Shown piece by piece: positions 15,000-20,304 of a DNA stretch of 20,304 nt; position 1 is the stretch's first letter; each line of letters opens with the position of its first letter. Under the pieces are notes generated by a model. That model saw only the letters and a program-made list of their open reading frames with translations, made no database searches and had not been told where the DNA came from. The stretch is from positions 1 through 20,304 of the forward strand of contig JASHXJ010000346.1 in the NCBI GenBank assembly GCA_030043595.1, read 5' to 3'. This DNA is from Trebonia sp. Its GTDB lineage: Bacteria > Actinomycetota > Actinomycetes > Streptosporangiales > Streptosporangiaceae. Made by a program: the position numbers and the translations under genes.

Positions 15000-15187
15000 G
15001 CCTGGCAGCTGGCGGGCAGCCTGCCCCCGGCGGCCGTGACGAGATCGGGGACCCAGTGCCCGGCGCGGAAGGGCGGGTCGACCCGTCGGGATCGTCGTAA
15101 GCACGTCATCGAGGCTGTTCGGGTCCAGCGAGACCACCTCGGCGGTGCAGCCGAGGTAGTCGAGCGCGTCTGCGACAACATGTCTGT
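14996..15187 (-). pseudogene. Remnant of a BtuF-like cobalamin-binding protein
   Basis: Two pieces in different frames resemble BtuF-type helical-backbone cobalamin-binding proteins. The first, about 15182-15090, reads HVVADALDYLGCTAE then VVSLDPNSLDDVLTTI. After a frame change, 15082-15023 reads DPPFRAGHWVPDLVTAAGG. In intact relatives these blocks are some 60 or more residues apart, so the middle is deleted, as is the N-terminal half. It lies downstream of the riboswitch-led minus-strand pair, in line with a former B12 operon member. The stop at 14996-14998 overlaps the MeaB remnant stop in a CTAG. Confidence 0.6.
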
Positions 15188-15195
15188 ACCGCCCG

Positions 15196-15533
15196 CTAGG
15201 GGAACACGCCTTCCGCCGATGGCCGCCGGTACTCCCTGGCCGGGCGGTCAGCCAGAGCGGCGAGCAGCAGCCGTCGGGGACAGTCGAGGCCGGCGGGCAG
15301 GCATTCTTGGCCCGGGCAGTCCTGGCAGGCCGACAGCGCCCGCGCGCAGCGACTCAGGTCATCGAGGTAGGAGGTGAGCAGTTCCAGGTCGCGGCGAACT
15401 CCCGCAACCGGACCGTCTGTGCGCCAACCTGCTTGCGGTAGCCGCTCAGTTGCTGGTACGCGGGCAATTCGAGTACCACCATCTCCGTGCCGTCTATCTC
15501 GACCCGGCGGGCAGCGGGCAGTTTGCTGATCAG
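15196..15533 (-). pseudogene. Frameshifted Cys-rich hypothetical ORF
   Basis: The upstream half (about 15533-15420) reads in one frame LISKLPAARRVEIDGTEMVV, LELPAYQQLSGYRKQVGAQ. The downstream half, in another frame to the TAG at 15196-15198, reads VRRDLELLTSYLDDLSRCAR, ALSACQDCPGQECLPAGLDC, PRRLLLAALADRPAREY. Together they look like one protein of about 110 residues broken by a frameshift near 15410. It has a Cys cluster C-x6-C-x2-C-x4-C-x6-C. An AAGGGAGA ribosome-binding-like sequence precedes a CTG where a start would be expected. Function unknown. It lies between the DUF4430 gene and the BtuF-like remnant on the same strand. A sequencing error is an alternative to true decay. Confidence 0.5.
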
Positions 15534-15616
15534 AGTCTCCCTTCTCGCGGCTCAGTGCCGGCGCTCGGTCCTGTGGATCCTGGGAGCACCCTCCAGCGGC
15601 CGCCTTTGGCGCCGGC

Positions 15617-16162
15617 CTAGGGCGGTGAGATGCCGGGTGGCTTGCCGCTGCCGAAAGCCCAGCCTTCGACCCAGCCGGATTTCGGGTGGTAGCTGCCAGC
15701 GCCCAGGGTGCTGTACATCCATTTGCCATGCGGCTTGGCGTGCCAGTACGACCAGTAGGCCGAGGCGGGCGCGCCATTGCATTTCTTGGGCTCGTTATTG
15801 ATCGTGCAGATGAAGCCGGGCTGCCGGGGCACGAAGGTATAGCTGAACCCGGCCTTCTGCAGTGCTATCAGGCCGTTGGCCGGACGGGTCGGATCGCAGC
15901 CGACCTTGATCCCATTGTGGAACTTGCTGAAGTCGACGACGACCGTCACGCCCTTCTTGTGCGCGTTGCCGCACGCGCCCGCCAGGGCTGGGGTGGCCCT
16001 GGCAGAGCCGGTCACTGCTGCGGCGGGGGCGGCCATGGCCGTGCCGGCGATGAGGGCTGCGCCCAGCAGAACGGCGGCCGCACGCGCCGTACCCGCGCGG
16101 GCGGCGAAGGCTCTCCGGCATCGGCCGGCCGGGTGCGCGGCCGGCCGCGTCAGGGACTTCAT
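15617..16162 (-). CDS. Secreted DUF4430 (transcobalamin beta-domain-like) protein
   Basis: A 181-residue exported protein. A long, Arg-containing N-terminus and hydrophobic core (about 27-49, ending in Ala-x-Ala sites) form a signal peptide. The mature part (about 60-181) is one DUF4430-like domain: 'GVTVVVDFSKF', 'GCDPT...ANGLIALQKAGFSYTF', 'QPGFICTINN', 'ASAYWSYWHAKPHGKWMYST', 'GAGSYHPKSGWVEGWAFGSG'. Cys64, 89, 119 and 128 are all matched in the plus-strand paralog, suggesting two disulfides. In intrinsic factor and transcobalamin a DUF4430-like beta domain closes over cobalamin. The ATG at 16160-16162 overlaps the alpha-toroid gene stop in ATGA, giving translational coupling. There is no membrane anchor, so it is probably released or wall-associated. 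B12 binding is inferred from the riboswitch. Confidence 0.8.
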   Translation of the reverse strand: MKSLTRPAAHPAGRCRRAFAARAGTARAAAVLLGAALIAGTAMAAPAAAVTGSARATPALAGACGNAHKKGVTVVVDFSKFHNGIKVGCDPTRPANGLIALQKAGFSYTFVPRQPGFICTINNEPKKCNGAPASAYWSYWHAKPHGKWMYSTLGAGSYHPKSGWVEGWAFGSGKPPGISPP

Positions 16163-17196
16163 GAGGCGCAAGCCAGGCGCGGAGCGCCGTTGCTGGACCC
16201 GTGGGCGCTGAGCTTGGCCAGGCTGATGTCCGCCAGCCCGAGGATCCCCTGGGCCGTGGCGTCGATGGCGGTGCTCTCGGCGAACCCGGTGGAGTCATAT
16301 TCCAGGGCGCCGCGCTGCGCCGATGGCGCTGAGCAGCCGCGCTGCAGGCTGCTCAGGAACTTCGCCGCCAGTGCCGCCTGGCGGTCCCACCCCGCGGCCG
16401 CGAACGCCTCGCCTGCCAGCCCCGTGGTGTTGGCGTTGGGCAGGGTTCCGCCTGCTGCGTCCAACCCGCCGTCGCTCTTCTGGACGCTTGCGAGCCACGA
16501 CAGCCCGCGGAGGGCGGCGGCACGCTGGCCCGAAGCCAGCAGGGCCTGAACGTCCATGGCCGTGGAGTCCGTGTCACTGAGGCACGTCTTCTGGGCGAAG
16601 TTGAGCGGGAAACCGCCGTTCTTGCATTCGCTGGAGATCAGGAACCTGACCGCCTTGGCTGGCGCGCCGCCGTCGCGGCTGAGCATGATGATGGCCAGCG
16701 ACTGGCTGAAGGCGTTGCTGAAGTCGCCGAAAGCGGAATGATCGGAATACCGGCCGGACTTGGTCAGCAGCTTGGCCAGCCGCGCGACCAGGTTGACCTT
16801 TCCGAACTTGGCCGGGTTAATGCCGCGGACCTCGGCGGCGAGGGCGACCTTGGCCGTCGCTCCTGCGTAAGACTCGGTGCCTGAGCCGATGTAGTTGGAC
16901 AGCACGGCAGGCTCCTCGAGCCAGCCGATGGCCCGCGCCCCGTAGTCATTCGCGGTCTTGGTCGCGGCGAACGCGAAGATCGCATCGATCGTCTCGCCCT
17001 GATCCGGGTATGTGACTTTGTCGTACACGGTGACGAAGTGACTGCCGTCCACCATCTGGCGGGCAAGCCAGCCGGAAGCCGCCTGGGTCCTGGCAGCAGT
17101 GCCCGCCTGCGCCGCGAGCGCGGGAGCGGCCACTGCCGTGCATCCAAGGGCCACAGTGACGAAGGCGACAGCGGCGCATGCTCGGAAACTGGTCAT
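16159..17196 (-). CDS. Secreted alpha-toroid (prenyltransferase/squalene-oxidase repeat) protein, transcobalamin alpha-domain-like
   Basis: A 345-residue exported protein with a Sec signal peptide (about 1-29, MTSFRAC...APALAAQ). The body has repeats of the alpha/alpha-toroid family: 'WLARQMVDGSHF', 'FLISSECKNGGFPLNF' (185-200), 'DTDSTAMDVQALL' (208-220), 'WLASVQKSDGGLDAAGG' (234-250), 'NTTGLAGEAFAAAG', 'FLSSLQRGCS'. The D-x-D-S-T-A-M-x-V-x-A-L string recalls the D-T-x-A-M-A-x-L-A-L helix of the intrinsic-factor/transcobalamin alpha domain. No terpene-cyclase DxDD catalytic pattern is present. Cys191/205 and 288/343 could form disulfides. It is led by a cobalamin riboswitch on the same strand and overlaps the DUF4430 gene by 4 bp. 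I infer the cobalamin-binding alpha subunit of a two-chain carrier. Confidence 0.8.
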   Translation of the reverse strand: MTSFRACAAVAFVTVALGCTAVAAPALAAQAGTAARTQAASGWLARQMVDGSHFVTVYDKVTYPDQGETIDAIFAFAATKTANDYGARAIGWLEEPAVLSNYIGSGTESYAGATAKVALAAEVRGINPAKFGKVNLVARLAKLLTKSGRYSDHSAFGDFSNAFSQSLAIIMLSRDGGAPAKAVRFLISSECKNGGFPLNFAQKTCLSDTDSTAMDVQALLASGQRAAALRGLSWLASVQKSDGGLDAAGGTLPNANTTGLAGEAFAAAGWDRQAALAAKFLSSLQRGCSAPSAQRGALEYDSTGFAESTAIDATAQGILGLADISLAKLSAHGSSNGAPRLACAS

Positions 17197-17201
17197 GGGC
17201 T

Positions 17202-17229
17202 CGGCCTTTCTCGTCCGGATTGCCCGGAC
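17202..17229 (-). promoter_or_regulatory. Hairpin just before the ribosome binding site (possible expression platform)
   Basis: On the minus strand GTCCGG-gcaat-CCGGAC (17213-17229) forms a perfect 6-bp stem immediately followed by GAGAAAGG, the ribosome-binding site of the secreted alpha-toroid gene. Its place between aptamer and start suits a translational switch. Pairing with the aptamer is not demonstrated. Confidence 0.35.
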
Positions 17230-17294
17230 CGGCCGGCCGCGAACGACCAGACTCCGGCCCGCGGACCACGGCGGGTGGGGAGTTCATGCTGCGA

Positions 17295-17412
17295 CGATCG
17301 CGGGTAACCGGGCTCGCCAGCGACCAGGGTCGCGGCCATTACCGTTGCGGGTCAGCGCCGGGATCTCACCGGACTTCCCCCGCTATCTCGCTTGTTCGAT
17401 TGTGCTGGCACA
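17295..17412 (-). promoter_or_regulatory. Cobalamin riboswitch (minus strand)
   Basis: Read on the minus strand, the aptamer core is GGGGGAAGTCCGGTGAGA (17381-17364), then TCCCGGCGCTGACCCGCAAC. This gives the GGGAA junction, the CCGG-tgagat-CCCGG P5 hairpin, and the invariant B12 box GCTGACCCGCAAC at 17356-17344. A GCGACC-ct-GGTCGC hairpin follows, then the conserved GCGAGCCCGGTTACCCGC. The RNA should bind adenosyl- or other cobalamin and switch off the gene starting at 17196, about 100 nt downstream. The 5' part is short, so the subclass is uncertain. Outer boundaries are approximate. Confidence 0.9.
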
Positions 17413-17416
17413 GAAA

Positions 17417-17445
17417 ACTGTCCCGCACCAGGATAGAAGTGTCAA
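17417..17445 (-). promoter_or_regulatory. Candidate promoter of the minus-strand B12 operon
   Basis: On the minus strand a perfect -35 TTGACA (17445-17440) is followed after 17 nt by GACAGT (17422-17417), a weak -10. Transcription would begin near 17410, just ahead of the aptamer core. It lies between the two riboswitches. Confidence 0.45.
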
Positions 17446-17479
17446 CAACACGGGTCCGGGCCGGCTGCGAGCCGTCGCA

Positions 17480-17606
17480 TTGGCTGAGCGACAACCGGGC
17501 CGTCGGATAGGCTCCGATTGAGCCAGGGGAAGCCGGTCAGAATCCGGCGCTGACCCGCAACCGTAGGCCCGCGCGACATGCGGGCGAGCCGGAGCACCTG
17601 GCTCGG
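17480..17606 (+). promoter_or_regulatory. Cobalamin riboswitch (plus strand)
   Basis: The aptamer core AGGGGAAGCCGGTCAGAATC (17525-17544) is followed by CGGCGCTGACCCGCAACCGTA, giving the GGGAA junction, the GCCGG-tcagaat-CCGGC hairpin and the B12 box GCTGACCCGCAAC at 17549-17561. A CCCGC-gcgacat-GCGGG hairpin and GCGAGCCGGAGCACCTGGCTC (17583-17603, split here by description) follow. These are all standard cobalamin-aptamer parts. It precedes the plus-strand alpha-toroid/DUF4430/EcfT operon by about 115 nt and should repress it when cobalamin is plentiful. The 5' boundary is approximate; P1-P3 pairing was not folded. Confidence 0.93.
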
Positions 17607-17682
17607 CAGCAGCATCGTCCTAGCGTCGTCGTGGTCTGCGGCGCGGAACATCGGGCTTTCCCGGCGAAGGCCGGTCGCGTCT

Positions 17683-17717
17683 GGGGTTTCGCGGCCTAGG
17701 GCCTGAACCCCGGGAGG
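17683..17717 (+). promoter_or_regulatory. Hairpin abutting the ribosome binding site (possible expression platform)
   Basis: GGGGTT 17683-17688 pairs with AACCCC 17706-17711, with an inner GGCC/GGCC pairing. The hairpin ends directly at the ribosome binding site GGGAGG (17712-17717), 4 nt before the ATG. This placement suggests control of translation initiation by the upstream cobalamin aptamer. Confidence 0.4.
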
Positions 17718-17721
17718 CTCA

Positions 17722-18999
17722 ATGGTGCTCGGCTCCAGCCGAGTCCGGCGTCGGGCCGCGGCCTCCGCAGTGCTCCTCACGAGCGCGGCCGCGCTCCTGG
17801 GCGTCAGCACCCCCGCCGCTGCGGCGGCAAGCCGCGGCCCGGTGCCGAACCTGGCCGCTGCAAGCGCCTATCTGGTCGCTCCGGCTAACCTGATCGCCGG
17901 CCATTACTACCAGTCATTCCCCGGTACTGCCGATTTCGGCCTCACTATCGATGGGGCGCTGGCCCTGGCGGCGACCGGAGACGAGGACGCGGCGCTGCGC
18001 AAGATCGTGGCCTTCATCGATGACGACGGCAAGGACCCGTCCGGCGCGAGCGTCAACGACTGGACCGGCATCGGCACCCCGTACGCGAGCGGCGGCGCGA
18101 TCGGCAAGGAAGCGCTGCTGGCTGAGGTAGTCGGCAGCAATCCGCGAAGTTTCGGCGGGCACAATCTGATAGCCGCACTAGACGCCTCGGTCTGCATGCG
18201 GCCATCTGGTGGCGCCAATGGCTCCTGTCCGGCTGCGGGAAGCTACCTCAATGCCACCTCCGTGTTCGACCAGGCGCTTGGCATCATGGCTCAGCTCCGC
18301 GCGGGCCAGGCGAGCGAGGCGGCAGCGCCCGTCTCCTACCTGGAAAGCCTGCAGAGCGGGAACGGTTCGTTTCCCAGCCTGATCCCGCCGGGCGGCGGAC
18401 CGGACGTCGACAGTACCGCCATGGCGGTGATGGCGCTGGCCCTGGTGCCCGGCGCGCGAGCGGCGGCCGATGTGGCGGCTGGCATTGCCTGGATCGCCAG
18501 CCGACAGCAGCACAATGGCGGTTTCCCCAGCGTAGGCACCGAATCGGTCAACTCGACGGGGCTGGCCATCCAGGCCCTGGCATTGCGGGCCGGCGTCTAC
18601 AGGGCCCGCATCAGCACGGCGCTAGCGTTCCTTGCCAGCCAGCAAGACAGCGATGGCGGGTTCAACGCCGATGCCGGCCAGCCTGGCTCGAATCTGCGCG
18701 CGTCAACCCAGGCCGTCGGCGGGGCGGTCGGCACGTCGTTCGGCACCTTGCGCATCGATCTGAGCACGGATGCGCGCGGAACAGACCGGCCTGCATCCCC
18801 GGCTCAACGGCGGAGCGTGCACGTGCCGGGCCCGCCGGGAGCTTGGCGGGCTCCCGTCATCGCCATCGCCATCGGGGTCGCGATAGCCATCGTCGTCATG
18901 GCCGTGATCCTGCGCCAGCTGCTGGGCCGGCGGCAGCGTCGCGGCGGCGCGCCCGCCGAGCAGGCGGATCCGGCGCCTTCTCGCCAGGCGGGCTCATGA
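17722..18999 (+). CDS. Membrane-anchored alpha-toroid (prenyltransferase-repeat) protein, transcobalamin alpha-domain-like
   Basis: A 425-residue exported protein. The signal peptide is at about 1-36 (RVRRRAAASAVLLTSAAALLG...AAAA). The toroid spans about 40-345 with repeats 'YLESLQSGNGSFPSLIP' (206-222), 'DVDSTAMAVMALAL' (228-241), 'WIASRQQHNGGFPSVG' (257-272), 'NSTGLAIQALAL' (277-288) and 'FLASQQDSDGGFNADAG' (303-319). A Pro-rich linker, a C-terminal transmembrane helix (about 378-400) and an Arg-rich cytoplasmic tail follow. Cys158 and Cys169 may pair. The STAM and STGL helices match those of the secreted minus-strand paralog. A cobalamin riboswitch precedes it, and GGGAGG stands 4 nt before the ATG. 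Its stop overlaps the next ATG (ATGA). I infer a tethered B12-capture subunit handing ligand to the ECF importer. Confidence 0.82.
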   Translation: MVLGSSRVRRRAAASAVLLTSAAALLGVSTPAAAAASRGPVPNLAAASAYLVAPANLIAGHYYQSFPGTADFGLTIDGALALAATGDEDAALRKIVAFIDDDGKDPSGASVNDWTGIGTPYASGGAIGKEALLAEVVGSNPRSFGGHNLIAALDASVCMRPSGGANGSCPAAGSYLNATSVFDQALGIMAQLRAGQASEAAAPVSYLESLQSGNGSFPSLIPPGGGPDVDSTAMAVMALALVPGARAAADVAAGIAWIASRQQHNGGFPSVGTESVNSTGLAIQALALRAGVYRARISTALAFLASQQDSDGGFNADAGQPGSNLRASTQAVGGAVGTSFGTLRIDLSTDARGTDRPASPAQRRSVHVPGPPGAWRAPVIAIAIGVAIAIVVMAVILRQLLGRRQRRGGAPAEQADPAPSRQAGS

Positions 19000-19739
19000 C
19001 CCGGTCGTCAGGCTCAGTCGGCGGCCTCACGCGGCTGGCCGCGGCAGCGGGGGGTGCCGGCCTCGTCCTCGCGGCGGTGACAGCCCTGGGGGCGGGTCCG
19101 GCCTCGGCCGCTGGCAGGCCGCTTAGCGACTGCACCGCGGCGACCGGGGTGGTCGTGGCCGTGGACTTCGGCCACTGGGGAGGACCGGTGCTGCGCTCGT
19201 GCGGCAGCACGCCGACGACCGGCTATGCCTTGCTCAACCAGGGTGGCTGGCATACCACGGGCACCGAGCACGACGGGCCGGGCTTCATCTGCCGGATCGG
19301 GTACAGCGGCTACCGTCACGATGCCCAGTACCCCACGCCCGCGCAGCAGGCGTGCGTGCAAACACCGCCGGCCGGCGCCTACTGGGCCTCCTGGCAGGCC
19401 GGGCCCGGCCAGACATCATGGACTTACAGCCAGTACGGGGCGATGGGCTACCATCCCGAACCTGGCAGCACCTACTTGTGGGTGTTCGGCGGGACCAACC
19501 TCAGCGGTACGGCTGGCTCGGCGGTGCCGACGATCGGCCCGCAAGTGCTGCGGGCAGCGGCGGCTGGGACGGCACCGGCGGGCGGCCTCGAGATCGTCAA
19601 CGCGCCGCCTGTCGCCGCCAGCGCGGGCGTGAGCCGCGGTTCTGCCTGGCCGACGCTGCTCGCCGCGGCAATCGCGGTCCTGCTCGTGGCTGGCGGGGCG
19701 ATCGGACTCGCGCGGCGGCGTCGGCTCGGGCGGCCATGA
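18996..19739 (+). CDS. Membrane-anchored DUF4430 (transcobalamin beta-domain-like) protein
   Basis: A 247-residue exported protein. The signal peptide is at about 1-39 (ends ASAAG). The DUF4430-like domain spans about 45-166: 'GVVVAVDFGHWGG', 'SCGSTPTTGYALLNQGGW', 'GPGFICRIGYSGY', 'QACVQTPPAGAYWASWQAG', 'SWTYSQYGAMGYHPEPGS', 'YLWVFGG'. Cys46, 69, 99 and 120 correspond one-to-one to those of the minus-strand paralog. A low-complexity Ala/Pro/Val linker leads to a transmembrane helix (about 219-239) and an ARRRRLGRP tail. The start ATG overlaps the alpha-toroid stop, and the stop overlaps the EcfT start, both as ATGA, so the three proteins are translationally coupled. The paired beta subunit of a tethered cobalamin binder is inferred, not shown. 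Confidence 0.82.
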   Translation: MTRSSGSVGGLTRLAAAAGGAGLVLAAVTALGAGPASAAGRPLSDCTAATGVVVAVDFGHWGGPVLRSCGSTPTTGYALLNQGGWHTTGTEHDGPGFICRIGYSGYRHDAQYPTPAQQACVQTPPAGAYWASWQAGPGQTSWTYSQYGAMGYHPEPGSTYLWVFGGTNLSGTAGSAVPTIGPQVLRAAAAGTAPAGGLEIVNAPPVAASAGVSRGSAWPTLLAAAIAVLLVAGGAIGLARRRRLGRP

Positions 19740-20304
19740 TGGCCGGCGGGCAGGCCAGGCCGGCATCCGGGCGCGGGCCAATGGGACTACCTGGCGGCGG
19801 CCGGCTTCCCCGCGGGCTGCACCCGGTGGCGTGGTGGATCTGGGCCCTGGCCCTGGCCGTGGCCGCAAGCCGGACCACGAACCCGCTGCTGCTGCTGCTG
19901 ATCCTCGCCGTGCTCGGCCTGGTGGTCGCGCTGCGGCGCAGTGACGCCCCGTGGGCCCGCGGGTACCGTTTCTATCTGGCCATGGCACTGGCGGTCATCG
20001 TGATCCGGGTGGTCTTCCGGATAGTGTTCGAAAGCGGGATCACGCCCGGCGATCAGATCCTGTTCCGGCTGCCCCGCATCCCGACGCCGTCGTGGTATGC
20101 CGGCGTTCAAATCGGCGGGCCGGTGTCGCTGCAGGCGGTGCTGTCGGCTGCCCTTGACGGGGCGAGGCTCGCCTGCCTGCTGTGCTGCATCGGGGCGGCC
20201 AACACCCTGGCCAATCCCAAGCGGGCCCTGAGGGTCCTGCCCGGCGCGCTGTACGAGCTGGGCGTCGCCGTCACGGTCGCGCTGTCCGTGGCCCCGCAGC
20301 TGGT
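19736..20304 (+). CDS. ecfT: ECF transporter transmembrane subunit EcfT/CbiQ-like (partial, runs off window)
   Basis: The first 189 residues of an energy-coupling-factor transporter T component. A short Gly/Pro-rich N-terminus is followed by 'LHPVAWWIWALALAVAASRTTNPLLLLL', typical of EcfT/CbiQ (L-H-P...T-N-P), then further hydrophobic helices, 'IRVVFRIVF', 'DGARLACLLCCIGAANTLANPKRALRVLP' and 'ALYELGVAVTVALSVAPQL'. EcfT couples two ABC ATPases to a vitamin-binding S component. The ATG at 19736 overlaps the DUF4430 stop. Riboswitch and neighbours point to cobalamin as substrate. The ATPase-coupling Ala-Arg-Gly-type motifs and the S component would lie beyond the window end. Confidence 0.87.
   Translation, partial: MMAGGQARPASGRGPMGLPGGGRLPRGLHPVAWWIWALALAVAASRTTNPLLLLLILAVLGLVVALRRSDAPWARGYRFYLAMALAVIVIRVVFRIVFESGITPGDQILFRLPRIPTPSWYAGVQIGGPVSLQAVLSAALDGARLACLLCCIGAANTLANPKRALRVLPGALYELGVAVTVALSVAPQL

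Noticed and set aside
15686..16549. 287-codon plus-strand open frame
   Set aside because: Antisense to both the DUF4430 and alpha-toroid genes, which have signal peptides, conserved paralogs and coupled starts.
17036..17052. GTGACGAAGTGACTGCC as a fourth copy of the SDR/hydrolase operator
   Set aside because: It lies inside a coding region and lacks the palindromic AGTCA-NN-TGACT core.
16159..18999. Alpha-toroid proteins as terpene cyclases or prenyltransferases
   Set aside because: No catalytic DxDD pattern for squalene/terpene cyclases is visible, both are exported, and cobalamin riboswitches precede them; only the fold is shared.
1..20304. CRISPR arrays, tRNA or rRNA genes
   Set aside because: I saw no regularly spaced repeats and no tRNA/rRNA signatures on either strand.

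Overview
The window is very GC-rich, with strong G/C third positions, frequent GTG/TTG starts and ATGA/GTGA gene overlaps. Together with the gene families present (LAL-type LuxR regulator, ECF sigma factors, actinobacterial hypothetical proteins), this points to a soil-type actinomycete chromosome. I cannot name the species from sequence alone.

Left part (1-7700). A MmcQ/YjbR-like gene and an aminoglycoside-phosphotransferase-fold gene, whose two catalytic Asp positions are both Asn, lie on the minus strand. They are followed by a 928-residue LAL-type LuxR ATPase regulator, a SnoaL-like protein, a short-chain dehydrogenase (SDR) and an alpha/beta hydrolase. The last three genes each carry the same 20-bp partly palindromic element, in the same orientation, 63-69 bp before their start codons. 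This looks like a small local regulon.

Middle part (7700-15000). This holds an ECF sigma/membrane partner pair, a transposase tail fragment, several conserved hypotheticals, a TTG-started small membrane protein like low-affinity iron permease, a CrtC/AttH-like protein, a ChrB N-terminal-domain protein and a MntP-like membrane protein. A 16-bp palindrome sits 5 nt before the start of the ChrB-like gene. A near copy sits at 14647 in front of a C-terminal remnant of MeaB.

Right part (15000-20304) is the most interesting: a cobalamin (B12) locus. Two cobalamin riboswitches lie back to back on opposite strands (about 17295-17412 minus and 17480-17606 plus). Each one leads a two-gene pair: an alpha-toroid protein with QxxxGGF-type prenyltransferase repeats, then a DUF4430-type beta-domain protein, joined by a 4-bp ATGA overlap. 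Alpha-toroid plus DUF4430-like beta domain is the architecture of animal intrinsic factor/transcobalamin, here split into two polypeptides. The minus pair looks secreted. In the plus pair both proteins end in a transmembrane helix with an Arg-rich tail, and the pair is coupled by another ATGA overlap to an ECF-transporter EcfT/CbiQ-like subunit that runs off the window end. The minus operon ends in decaying sequence: a frameshifted Cys-rich ORF and a BtuF-like cobalamin-binding-protein remnant whose stop codon shares a CTAG with the MeaB remnant. I infer a Gram-positive B12 capture system: a diffusible binder and a tethered binder feeding an ECF importer.
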